Position numbers and translations under genes: made by a program. A stretch of DNA of 64,000 bases. Source: Geotrypetes seraphini. Its lineage: Eukaryota > Chordata > Amphibia > Gymnophiona > Dermophiidae. How positions within the stretch are numbered: position 1 is the stretch's first letter; each line of letters opens with the position of its first letter. The notes under the pieces were generated by a model, which was not told the origin of the DNA, made no database searches, and worked only from the letters and a program-made list of their open reading frames with translations. The stretch covers positions 2,232,001-2,296,000 of the forward strand of contig NC_047096.1 of NCBI RefSeq assembly GCF_902459505.1, given 5' to 3'. Below, piece after piece: positions 55,160 to 64,000 of this stretch.

Positions 55160-56522
55160 ATGTCAAAGAGAGCTTCCTTCCTGGGGGAGGGCCATAAGAA
55201 CAGAAATACAAGTGGCCAGTTTTCTGTAGAAGTTGGGAAAGTACAAATACAAAGGCAGATCTTGTTTGACGAACTTGCTGCACTTCTTCGAGGGAGTAAA
55301 CAGGCAGATAGACAAGGGTTACCCTTTCGACATTGTATATCTGGACTTTAAGAAGGCGTTTGACAAGGTTCAACATGAATGACTACTTTGGAAAATTGCA
55401 AGCCATGGAATCGAGGGTGAAATACTCACGTGGATTAAAAACTGGCTGGAGCATAGGAAACAATACTTGGTAAATGAACAATACTTGGACTGGAGGAGCA
55501 TCACCAGTGGGGTGCCGCAGGGCTCGTTGCTTGGACCCGTGCTCTTCAACATCTTTATAAATGATTTGGACATTGGTACAACGAGTGAGGTGATTAAATT
55601 TGCGGATAATACGAAGTTATTCAGAGTAGTGAAGACACAGGGGGATTGTGAAGATCTGCAACGTGACATAATCAGGGTCAAGGAATGGGCATCGACATGG
55701 CAGATGAGGTTCAACGTGGATAAGTGTAAAGTGATGCATGTAGGTAACAAAAATCTCATGCACGAATACAGGATGTCCAGGGTGGTACTTGGAGAGACCT
55801 CCCAGGAAAGGGACTTGGGAGTTCTGATCGACAAGTCGATGAAGCCGTTTGCACAATGCGGTGGCGGCAAAAAGGGCGAACAGAATGCTAGGAATGATTA
55901 AGAAGGGGATTATGAACAGATCGGAGAAGGTTATCATGCCGCTGTACCAGGCCATGGTTTGCACTCACCTGGAATACTGTGTCCAGCACTGGTCGCCGTA
56001 CATGAAGAAGGACACGGTACTACTCGAAAGGGTCCAGAGAAGAGCAACTAAAATGGTTAAGGGGCTGGAGGAGTTGCCGTACAGTGAGAGATTAGAGAAA
56101 CTGGGCCTCTTCTCCCTTGAAAAGAGGAGATTGAGAGGGGACTTGATCGAAACATTCAAAATACTGAAGGGAATAGACTTAGTAGAGAAAGACAGACTGT
56201 TCACCCTCTCCAAGGTAGGGAGAACGAGAGGGCACTCTCTGAAGTTGAAAGGGGATAGATTCCATAGAAAAGTAAGGAAGATCTTCTTCACCCAGAGAGT
56301 GGTAGAAAGCTGGAACGCTCTTCCGGAGTCTATTATTAGGGGAAGCACCCGCCAAGGATTCAAGACAAAGTTGGACAAGTTCATGCTAAACTGGAACATA
56401 CGCAGATGAGGCTGGACTCATTTAGAGCACTGGTCTTTGACCTAGGGGCCTCCGCATGAGCGGACTGCTGAGAACGATGGACCACTGGTCTGATCCAGCA
56501 GTGTCAATTCTTATGTTCTTAA
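55160..56522 (+). mobile_element. CR1 LINE, RT palm to 3' end, best preserved in the window
   Basis: The reading gives YLDFKKAFDKV (motif A, about 55340), GVPQGSLLGPVLFNIFINDL (motif B, 55509-55568), KFADNTKLF (motif C, 55597-55623, with N for the second catalytic D), KVMHVGNKN, then a second frame with HLEYCVQHWSPYMKKDTVLL, LFSLEKRRLRGDLIETFKIL and FFTQRVVESWNALPESI. The tail ends ATTCTTATGTTCTTA. Only one or two frame breaks, so relatively young, but 5'-truncated. Confidence 0.92.
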
Positions 56523-57170
56523 TATTATGCAGGAAGATTGCTTCCCAGAGGTGGGCTGATCACTGTCAGAGACCCTTTTGTATTCTGCTCTTTGTGATCT
56601 TGGACTAGTCTCTAACCGTCCTTTGCCTCAGTCGATCCTTTTGGTACAAATATGTGATATTAAGTCGGCTACTGTTAGGTCTCTGGTTATTATCTGGTGC
56701 AAATGTTGTGACAAACCTCGGCTCCATTGAGTCTTATAAATGTCTTAAAACGTTGTTCGGCTCAATCACTCGTTTTTCTCTTGACAGCCTCATCCTACCA
56801 TGGCACTGCCACACACCACTTTCCTTTAAATCCCTCCCAGTGCGTGGCTGACTCATCCTACCTGTCCAAGAAGAAAGCATGGCTACTTACCTGTAAAGGA
56901 GGGTCTCTGTGCACATCAGAATAAGTCAGCCATCCTCCCCCACCCCCTTCGATCTCATCTCAAGGCTGGGAATTATACCCAGATCCAACATATATCCAGA
57001 GATAACTTCTCAGAAGGTCTTCTGATGACCTCCTGAAACTACCAATTAAATCTCTCCCTCCCTCCTTCCCCCTTAAGATGAGACTTCTCCCTAGTTCTAT
57101 TTGGAAGATGGAGCCAGATTGGGGCTGACGTTCTGCTGTCCATGGCAAACCCCCATTTCAGTTCCATCAC
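56523..57170. other. Downstream sequence, nothing recognised
   Basis: Short frames only, with no domain or named repeat. Confidence 0.4.
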
Positions 57171-57174
57171 CTCC

Positions 57175-57305
57175 CTGGATTGGTAGCATTTAATATTGCT
57201 ATTATTTGGGGTTTTGCAAGGTTTTTGTGACCTGGTTTGGCCACTGTTGGAAACTGGGCTAGATGGACCATTGGTCCGACCCAGTATGGCTGTTCTTGTG
57301 ATCTG
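57175..57305 (+). mobile_element. CR1 LINE 3' end
   Basis: GGATTGGTAGCATTTAATAT, GGCCACTGTTGGAAACTGGG and GGACCATTGGTCCGACCCAG are the CR1 tail, ending near GGCTGTTCTTGTG. Confidence 0.85.
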
Positions 57306-58045
57306 GGGCCTCCAGAGTGATGTCATCAAGTTGGTTTTGCAGCAGAAAGACAGAAGTCATAAGCATGTGTGGAAGAGTTGCTGTGAGCTCCAGGATGACC
57401 CCTGTCATGGGTCACAGGTTGCCCCAGGCCAGAGGTCCCTTATTGCTTATTCAATGTGAAGGGGGATTGTGTATAAACTGGCAAACCTGGGTTTCTCTCA
57501 GGGTAAATAGGGATGAGTAAGTGGAGTTTCTTAAGAGAGAAAATATACACGGAAGGGGATGTCATACATTCCTCTTTATTAAAGTGGCTTTAGAGGTTCC
57601 ACAGTTCATGGTACTAAATCATTCATTTGGGGAGAGATTATTTTTATTTGCATTTTAAATCTCTTGATTATGCATCAAAGTAGGAACAGAATTGTTCTGT
57701 CTAACCTCATACAATTCAACTGAAAGCTATCTTAAAGTGCTGTAGAGGGGAGATTCCTGTTTGGATCTGAAAAGGAGAGGTCCTTTCTCCCTCTCCGGGA
57801 CCTGCTATCGGAAGAAGATCCACCTGTCAGAAGTGTGTTGGTGTTTGAGTTTCCAGGAGAAGAGAAGGCTGTCCATAGACCAGGCGGAGGGCTGTGAGTG
57901 TCTGGAAGTTTGAGGCTGATGAGAGGGATCCAAGGACTCCAAGGCTCCTTTCCTGCACCTGAAGACCTCTGGGAGATACAGAGCCCAGCACTGTAATCCT
58001 CTTATTTACCAGACAATTACTGGCTTCATCTCTCTCTTTCCTCTG
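57306..58045. other. Downstream sequence, nothing recognised
   Basis: TTTATT at 57572 would be a minus-strand AATAAA, but no exon of a neighbouring gene could be identified beside it. Confidence 0.35.
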
Positions 58046-58048
58046 TCA

Positions 58049-58686
58049 CACACTGGTAGGAAAACCTGGACATGTCCAGAAGGTTGTTTTTTTTCCAAAT
58101 GAGGGAGTCTGTTCGGATTTAGCTGGCTCTCCCAACTCCCACCTACTTCCTTCCCAGCCACTGTAGTTGAACCTTTGGGCAGCTGGCAGTGGCAATGAGG
58201 TGCGGCTGCTGCCATTGGCCTGCCCTGGAAGCCACCTCTCTGCAGGTTCCACCTAGGCAGGAACAGGAAGTTGCTGGAGAGAGGTAGCTTCCGGGGCACG
58301 CCGGCAGCAGAAGGTTCACCTTGCCGTTGCCGGCTGCCTGAAGATTACAGCAGCTGGGGCGGAGAGAGTTGGAGAGAGAGATCATGAAGGGAAGTTAGCA
58401 GCAACGGAGGGAGGGCTGAAGAATCAACATTGTGAGATGCTGGAGAAATAGCATGGAGGAAGGGAGGGCAGAAACAACAGAAGATTGGTTGGAAGGAAAG
58501 AGAGAGAAGCACTTACAGGGGAGGAGAGAGAGAAACACCTGTAGGGGAGGAGAGAGAGAAACACTAAAAGGCTACAGAGAATGGGAAGGGTGAACAAGGA
58601 ATTGGGTGAAAGGTGGGGGGCATTGTGGGTAGAGTTGTGTCTTATTTTTTTTTTGTCTTCACAAACATGGTAACCCTATGCATTGG
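58049..58686. mobile_element. hAT element of the TAGGGTTACC family, 622 bp
   Basis: The element is about 58057-58678. The right end is GGTAACCCTA; the left end TAGGAAAACCTGGACATGTC is degenerate. Possible target duplication CACACTGG / TGCATTGG (5 of 8 matches, weak). The hairpin core at 58175-58345 (CCTCTCTGCAGGTTCC...GGAACAGGAAGTTGC...GGAGAGAGGTAGC) and the GA-rich arm 58370-58570 mirror the element at 45897, in opposite orientation. Confidence 0.65.
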
Positions 58687-59570
58687 GGGGAGGATGTCTC
58701 AATTCCTCCTCACTCAGTTACACAATAGGGTGAGACTGTCTGTATCCCTCTCTCTCTCACTCTCTCTCTCCCTCCCCCCTCGGTGAGGGGAGGCTGTCTC
58801 TATCCCTCTCTCCTCCACAGTCACAATTCAGTGTAAGGCCCACGGGTCACTGGCAGCTCCTGGAGATCTCTGGGGTGGCCCCCGTGGTCTTTCTGGCTTT
58901 TTTCCCCTTCTACTCTTTCTCTCTACCCAAGCTCAAGACAGAAAGGCGGAAGTGGATGGCAGAAGAACCCACGTATGTGAAGAACAAGGCATTTCTCAAT
59001 AGACAAAAGAGAGTGGATTTGGAAATGCTCCAAACTGTGAGGATAGCCCCCAATGAATTTGAAGGTGGGTTGGTGGGGACGGATGTCATTGACGCACACT
59101 GATCAGCAGTATGATAACCCCCTCATGGGAAGATATATGGCGGCTCTCCTTCAGCTCATCAGAATACAAAGTGGCCCCCTGAACTAGTAACACTCCCCCC
59201 AGCATAACATTTCTCCTGTGGACTGGATTAGCCTTACACATTCCGGTGTCTGTAGCCCCCTCCCATGGCTGGTGCTAAAGCCCAGCTCTGACTGGTCACC
59301 ATGGAACAAGTGCACCTGCTGTTTGCTTGATGTGCGAGTTGACCTCTCCAGCCCCAGCTGCCCCTTCACAAGGGCTGTTGTACTGAGCTCTTTCCAGCAC
59401 CTCACCCTCTCCTCTCTTGCCTGACCTGTTCACGTTATTAACTAAAATCTCATGTTGCTTTACAAACTTGACTTATTGTACAATACTCCCTTTAGAACGT
59501 GTTCGTAATTTTGGACAAATGGGCTGTTCTTTGAATCTCAGATTTTTTCAGTGGCAAAATCTTGCTTCTA
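58687..59570. other. Downstream sequence with a CT microsatellite
   Basis: (CT)n-rich tract at 58747-58775. Nothing else recognised. Confidence 0.4.
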
Positions 59571-59574
59571 CAGT

Positions 59575-59690
59575 CTACAACTATTACTATTTATTATTTC
59601 TAAAGCGCTACCAGACGCACGCAGCACGATACATTAAACGCGTAAGAGATGGTCCCTGCTCAAAAGAGCTTACAATCTAATTATGTCAAA
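59575..59690 (-). mobile_element. SINE/LINE 3' fragment
   Basis: TATTATTTCTAAAGCGCTAC, GACGCACGCAGCACGATACA, GGTCCCTGCTCAAAAGAGCT and TACAATCTAA form the widespread vertebrate AAGCGCT...CTTACAATCTA repeat tail. Family not resolved. Confidence 0.5.
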
Positions 59691-59784
59691 GAGAATAAAC
59701 CAGGTGAATTCTCAGCTAGGGAATGACAATGTGGATAGGGTGGGAGACTATAGAGGGAATAGCCAACAGTGGGTAAGAGTAACA

Positions 59785-60080
59785 ACATAAGAATAGCCAA
59801 TGGCCCATCTAGCCCAGTAGCCCCTCTTTACGGTGGCCATTTCATGTCAAAAGAACCTGGCAACATTCCAGACTGATGTCATAAAGCCTCATTCCACCAA
59901 TGCCTAAGAGCCAACTTCATCAGTGATGTCACAATGGCTCAATTGTCCTAGACTTGGCTCACATACGAACATAAGAATAGCCTTACTGGGTCAGACCAAT
60001 GGCCCGTACTCACGGTGGTCAATCCAAGTCACTAGTACCTGGCCAAAACCCAAAGAGTGGCAACATTCAACCTTAGCGAT
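59785..60080 (-). repeat. Two CR1 3' ends flanking the palindromic module
   Basis: A CR1 tail at 59785-59865 and another at 59965-60080 (TAAGAATAGCCTTACTGGGT) flank CATTCCACCAATGCCTAAGA with AGTGATGTCACAATGGCTC. This is the same unit order as the tandem block at 6566-7010. Confidence 0.75.
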
Positions 60081-60204
60081 CCAGGGGTTGGAGTTAGGAC
60101 TCCATCCAATTGGAGTTCTCTGTCTATTTTTGGATAGAGACTCTGTTTTAATTTATGGTCTTATGACCAGCTACTTGACTCTCAATGGAATTTGTCAATC
60201 TGTC

Positions 60205-60405
60205 CTCGGATAACTCAGAATACTGCTATAAACCAAAACCTACTGACCACATCCAGTATCTCCTCTGCTTAAGGAAACTGGTAACCTATAGAGCGAAGCT
60301 TCAAATCATGGTTCTTGCATTTAAAGCAGGCATGCCAGTCAACCAACACAGCACTTCAATGTTCTTACCCTCTACAAGCCTTGCAATCTCAAAATGATAA
60401 ACGCC
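60205..60405 (+). mobile_element. L2-like LINE fragment
   Basis: It encodes QNTAIKPKPTDHIQYLLCLR (about 60212-60271) and then KLVTYRAKLQIMVLAFKAGM, a diverged version of the HI--LL-LHWLPV-YR--FK--LL--K motif at the C-terminus of L2 reverse transcriptase. Confidence 0.55.
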
Positions 60406-60479
60406 CCTTAATCCCCCCTCGTGTCTTGCCTCGACTCTCACTTTGGCTTTCTACATCTCAGCTCCACTGAAGGGTTTAA

Positions 60480-60690
60480 TTATTTTTTAGTATTTCTATA
60501 CCACTTATGACGTAAGTGGTTTACAACTTTACATTCAGGTACTCAAGCATTTTTCCCTGTCTGTCCTGGTGGGCTCACACTCTATCTAATGGACCTGGGG
60601 CGATGGGGGGATTAAGTGACTTGCCCAGGGTCCCAAGGAGCAGCTTGGGATTTGAACCCACAACCTCAGGGTGCTGAGGCTGAGCTTCAC
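60480..60690 (-). mobile_element. tRNA-derived SINE with L2-like 3' end
   Basis: TTTCTATACCACTTATGACG, ACTCAAGCATTTTTCCCTGT, GATTAAGTGACTTGCCCAGG and GATTTGAACCCACAACCTCA read as tail, body and head on minus. A good copy of the family at 19000. Confidence 0.8.
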
Positions 60691-60889
60691 CAGTTGAATT
60701 ATAATCTGAAATCCCATTTTAATGGTAGCGGTCCAGGGTGAGTTACACTAGGTATTCCCTGACCCCAGAGCCACAGTAGTGATTACCTCACAGCAAATGC
60801 ACTGAAGCCCATTCAGTTCCTGTGGGCTGCAAGCAAAATGCCATTGCGGCTTTATAAACCGGCCCTACAATTGTTCCCACTTGTGAAGC

Positions 60890-60995
60890 AACAGAGGGTT
60901 CAGTGACTTGGCCATAAGGCACCATAGAAGAATTTGAATCCTGGTTTCCCTGGATCTTAGTCCCCTGTTCTAAATATTAGGCTACAAAGCATTCT
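60890..60995 (-). mobile_element. MIR-like SINE
   Basis: GAGGGTTCAGTGACTTGGCC, GAATTTGAATCCTGGTTTCC and TCTAAATATTAGGCTAC follow the MIR/CORE pattern, more diverged than the local SINE family. Confidence 0.6.
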
Positions 60996-61489
60996 CTTTC
61001 TCACAAGTTTTTGGTGCTGGCTGGGTTGGTGGAGTGACTGCAAAATATATTTCTCCTCTTCCTTCCTTTGCTACCATTCTGCTTCACTAGGTTGTTTCTT
61101 TTCCTCCTTGCCTTACTTTCTGTTATTTCTACTGTAGTAAATATTTTAAAACCAATGTGATATCTCACAAATGGCAGTATATGACTTGAAATAGACAAAA
61201 ACAAGTATAAACACACTGAAGGGGGAAACTGGCCTCTGAAGCAGAGTCTGTGGGTTCTCTCCTAATTGCACATTTTGATGAACTTTCTCTGCATACCTGG
61301 CACTGCATTTCTAGAGGAGAGAGGACCAAAGAGCCACCACCTGGAATGGGGGAAGGGGCAGAGAACGAGAGAGCCGGACAGGGAAGATGGAGGCATTGGG
61401 ACAGTTCCCCTCCCAGTGTGTGACTGAGGTGACAGACTTCATTAGTCAAAGATCCCTTTTCAGGAATTTAAGAGGCCTCAACTCAGTAG

Positions 61490-61696
61490 TTTATTGCAGG
61501 TCTTGGGGTTTCCTTAACCAGATCCATGTGTGAAGGGAAAATCTCTGATCCTTGGCTCCATGAAACATACGCAGATGAAACAGTAGTCTTCAGACCCTGG
61601 TAGAGGGGATGGTGTCAGCTTTTCCCACTTTGGGAACACAATTCCATCACCATTGGTTTCACATGGAAATACTGTTTCAGTCGTATAGCAGCATAT
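61490..61696 (-). CDS. Candidate last exon of an unidentified minus-strand gene
   Basis: On minus, a good acceptor (CATTCTTTTTCCCAG, ending opposite 61697) precedes an open frame of 60 codons. It starts ICCYTTETVFPCETNGDGI, contains EDYCFICVC and ends FTHGSG with TAA (61514-61516). AATAAA follows 19 bases later (61490-61495). Cysteine spacing suggests a small secreted cysteine-rich protein, but I recognise no family. No upstream exon could be confirmed. It may equally be chance or part of a repeat. Confidence 0.25.
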
Positions 61697-61734
61697 CTGG
61701 GAAAAAGAATGATAGGATGAGAATTTCCTGTCAT

Positions 61735-62195
61735 GGAGAGAGTGAGTGAGGGTCTTATGTGGGCATGAGAGAGTGTGAGGACATGAGCTTGTATACAGAT
61801 GCATGAAGGGAAGTGAGGGTCTCATGTGGATACATGAGAGAGTTTGTCTTCTGTGTAGACACTTGAGAGTGAGGGTCTCGTGAGTACACGAGTAGAGTGA
61901 ATGAAGATTTTGTATATTGACCAGGGCTGTCAAAATTCCTCCTCAAAGGCCGCAATCCAGTATGAATATGCATGAGATCTATTAGCATACAATGAAAGCA
62001 GTGCATGCAAATAGATCTTATGCATATTCATTGGGGAAATCCTGAAAACCCGACTGGATTGCGGCCCTCGAGGAGGGACTTTGACACCCTTGATATAGAC
62101 ACATGAGGGGTGTGAGGGTCTCATAAGGACACGAGAGATTATGAGTGAGGAGAGAGAGTGAGCATTTGTCTTGTGTGTAGATACATAAGAGTTAG
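61735..62195. repeat. Degenerate minisatellite interrupted by a MITE
   Basis: Variants of GTGAGGGTCTCATGTGGACA followed by CATGAGAGAGT recur at about 61745, 61815, 61870, 62110 and 62190, with a trace at 62573 (GAGCGAGGGTCTCGGG). Unit length varies around 35-70 bases. The hAT MITE at 61922-62092 splits it. Confidence 0.6.
61914..62100. mobile_element. hAT MITE, 171 bp, 8-bp target duplication
   Basis: The element is 61922-62092 between ATATTGAC and ATATAGAC (one mismatch). It starts CAGGGCTGTCAAAATTCCTC and ends GGACTTTGACACCCTTG. The interior is shared with the MITE at 23360 (GAGATCTATTAGCATACAAT), but the outer 20 bases differ, so it is a distinct subfamily. Confidence 0.88.
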
Positions 62196-62196
62196 G

Positions 62197-62560
62197 GTCT
62201 CATTTATTTATTATAAAAAAATTTCCGCTTATCGACTAGGTGGACTGCAATTTTCACGTACATAAAATGTACAAATTCTATATCTCTTAAACAAAAAGTA
62301 AAAACCTCAAAACCCTCATTTCAAGATTCAGTCTTTGTAGACATCTTATTTATGAAATGCTCTGACAATAGATGATTTTTCAGCAGTTTTTTAAAAAGAT
62401 TTAAAGTCAGAACAAAATCTTGCATTTCACTATCTTGGGCCAGCTACCAAAATTGCTGCCATCCAGGTCTTTTTAAAATGAGTATGATCAAGGGACAATC
62501 TCATTGTAATTTGTGAGCGTAATTCACGATTCAGCATCAGCTCCTATGGTACCTCCTTGT
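62197..62560 (-). mobile_element. Possible LINE 3' fragment (L2-like)
   Basis: ATTTATTTATTATAAAAAAATT then TTCCGCTTATCGACTAGG, AT-rich sequence, and TTTCAGCAGTTTTTTAAAAA. The layout resembles the L2 3' end at 10700-11200, but coding matches are poor. Confidence 0.35.
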
Positions 62561-64000
62561 ACAAAGAGAGAGCGAGGGTCTCGGGAACATTTGAGAAGGG
62601 ACTAGATTGGTATAGGTTAAGATATATGTAGCATATTTTATTGAACAGGCAGTATATATTTTTAATCTGTCAGTTTCTTTCTGCTCTTTGAGGCTCTCCT
62701 GCCCCAGGAATCTTTTTTATAGCTTGTTCTGGTCATTGCCCATTCATGGACTATATATCTGCCTCCACAGCTCCCCCTGCTGGCAGGCTTCAGGAGCACA
62801 AACTCAACCTAAGGGCTGCCATGTGGCTGGAGTTGAAGTGGACCTGGGGCATTTACCATCAAAAGACCTAAACTGGCTAAAGTCTCTAAAGTCTGCTCCT
62901 GTTTTTCATACAGAGGGTGTTTTGCAGGGCAAAGATTGAATTTTTACAGCTTTAGCAGTTAGATAAACTGGGTTCTCTCTTTAGTTCAACTTCACCTATT
63001 AATCCACCTTCTCTCTGATTCTTCCTGAATGCACTGTAAGCTCCCCAGAGAAGGGGCCATGTCTCACACCTATCTGTGCAGTGGCTGTCAGGTGTGTGTG
63101 GTAGTGCTTAACACACACACCTGACAGGTTTGTTAATAGTGAAGTAGAAAGACACTTGTATAACTGAACAGAATACACGAAGCTCTCCTGAAGCAGAGGT
63201 CAGTCTTCTTTAAAGAGCTTACTGACTGGACTGTAATGTTTCCTGAGAACCTGGAAGAGGCTGGTACAACATCCACCAGTTGCAATTGCAAGGCAGATGC
63301 AGAAAAGGATTAAACGAGCTTGTTTGGAACTTGTGAAAATCACTTTCTGTGTAATTGGAAGGCGAAAGAGGATTTTGCATTCTAGGTCAGTCTGTTCCTT
63401 CCCCCCCCCCCCCCTTTCAATGCAAAAGCTGGACCTCAGACATGCTGGAAAACCACTTCTGAACCGGTGCAGTGGAGCACAGGAGGAGAGGGAGGGGGTA
63501 GTTCTGGAGGCAGATTCCTTCTTAGACCCAGATTTCACTGGAAAGCTAGAGCTCTCCAATGAGCCACTTACCTGGAAAAATTAAACTGGATTTTGGAAAA
63601 TCTGGATTGAATCAAACCCCAAAGTCCCCAGAAGAAGTGTCCAGCCTGCGGAAAGGGAGAGAACCAGGATCACTTTGATAAAGGGAATGATACTGGTCTT
63701 ATAAATAAACACACTACACAGACACTCAAGAATACGCCATTTTACTGTTTTGCAGCGTGACTGAAAGTTGCCAGGACCTTTTCCCTACTGCTCCGGTGGA
63801 GGAGGGCAAGAAATGAGCTATCCTCAAATTGCAGGTCATTCCCCTGGGTGCACATTCATTAACCACATTCATTAACCAGGATTCCTGGAATCCTGAGCAG
63901 AAAGCCAGGGGTAGTGGCTGATTCTCTAAGGTATAAAGGTTTCTAGATAATACTGGGTCATTGAGGACAGTTAGCCTTGGAGGTGAGGCACAGGGAAGAG
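62561..64000. other. Downstream sequence, nothing firmly recognised
   Basis: A C13 run lies near 63401-63413. Minus-strand sequence at 63230-63340 gives a hydrophobic stretch (ARLILFCICLAIATGG) that could be a signal peptide, but it has no well-placed ATG. Confidence 0.3.

Noticed and set aside
57540-57620. Minus-strand AATAAA at about 57572 as the end of a neighbouring gene such as ETNK2
   Set aside because: No coding exon with a recognisable product could be found next to it on that strand.
63200-63560. 119-codon minus frame with a hydrophobic ILFCICLAIATGG stretch
   Set aside because: Looks like a signal peptide, but has a long charged segment before it, no ATG in a suitable place and no linked exon. 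Too weak to call a gene.
1-64000. Search for LTR, retroviral or Polinton-type elements
   Set aside because: No protease, integrase, capsid or envelope-like frames and no paired long terminal repeats were noticed; reverse-transcriptase sequence found here fits LINE clades.
1-64000. CRISPR arrays, bacterial operons or tRNA genes
   Set aside because: Direct repeats here are minisatellites or transposon parts. tRNA-like sequences are SINE heads with SINE bodies attached.

Overview
The window is vertebrate nuclear DNA. Its one certain gene is SOX13, a SoxD-family HMG-box transcription factor, on the + strand. It has a CpG-rich non-coding first exon near 15.4-15.76 kb and 13 coding exons from 28743 to 51342. 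The 3' UTR runs to a polyadenylation signal at 54853-54858. The 13 coding exons sum to exactly 1818 nt (605 residues plus stop), every junction is GT-AG, and all phases match. This is a complete, apparently functional gene, close in length to mammalian SOX13 (622 residues, from memory).

The organism is most likely an amphibian, and I favour a caecilian (Gymnophiona). This is inference: the CR1 3' ends, the tRNA-derived SINE and the MITE families look like those I associate with caecilian genomes. A RepeatMasker or BLAST run would settle it.

Layout. 1-15.4 kb is upstream sequence made mostly of transposon fossils: CR1 and L2-like LINEs, a 1.6-kb hAT with 8-bp target duplications, a MULE transposase remnant and SINE compounds. 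15.4-15.9 kb is the CpG-rich promoter and exon 1. 15.8-28.7 kb is intron 1, with CR1, L2, SINE, hAT MITEs and a fold-back element. 28.7-51.3 kb holds the coding exons. These encode in order a divergent N-terminus with a SUMO-type site, a leucine zipper, a Q-box, a CtBP-type PLNLT motif, the SoxD FLGEGDAVTKAI segment, the HMG box and an acidic C-terminal tail. The larger introns carry a broken L1-like LINE, Harbinger-like MITEs, a minisatellite with higher-order structure, a hAT with an L2 nested in it, and a CR1 ORF1 esterase relic. 51.3-54.9 kb is the 3' UTR, which has absorbed a CR1 copy and an inverted-repeat element. 54.9-64 kb is downstream sequence with the best-preserved CR1 of the window and a weak candidate for the last exon of an unidentified minus-strand gene at 61490-61696.

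I found no tRNA or rRNA gene, no LTR or retroviral element, and no unknown multi-gene system. The most unusual material is mobile-element architecture: transposons with different termini that share a hairpin core, a roughly 70-bp palindromic module shared by CR1 tails, SINE compounds and hAT elements, and a hAT copy whose interior was amplified while its target duplication survived.
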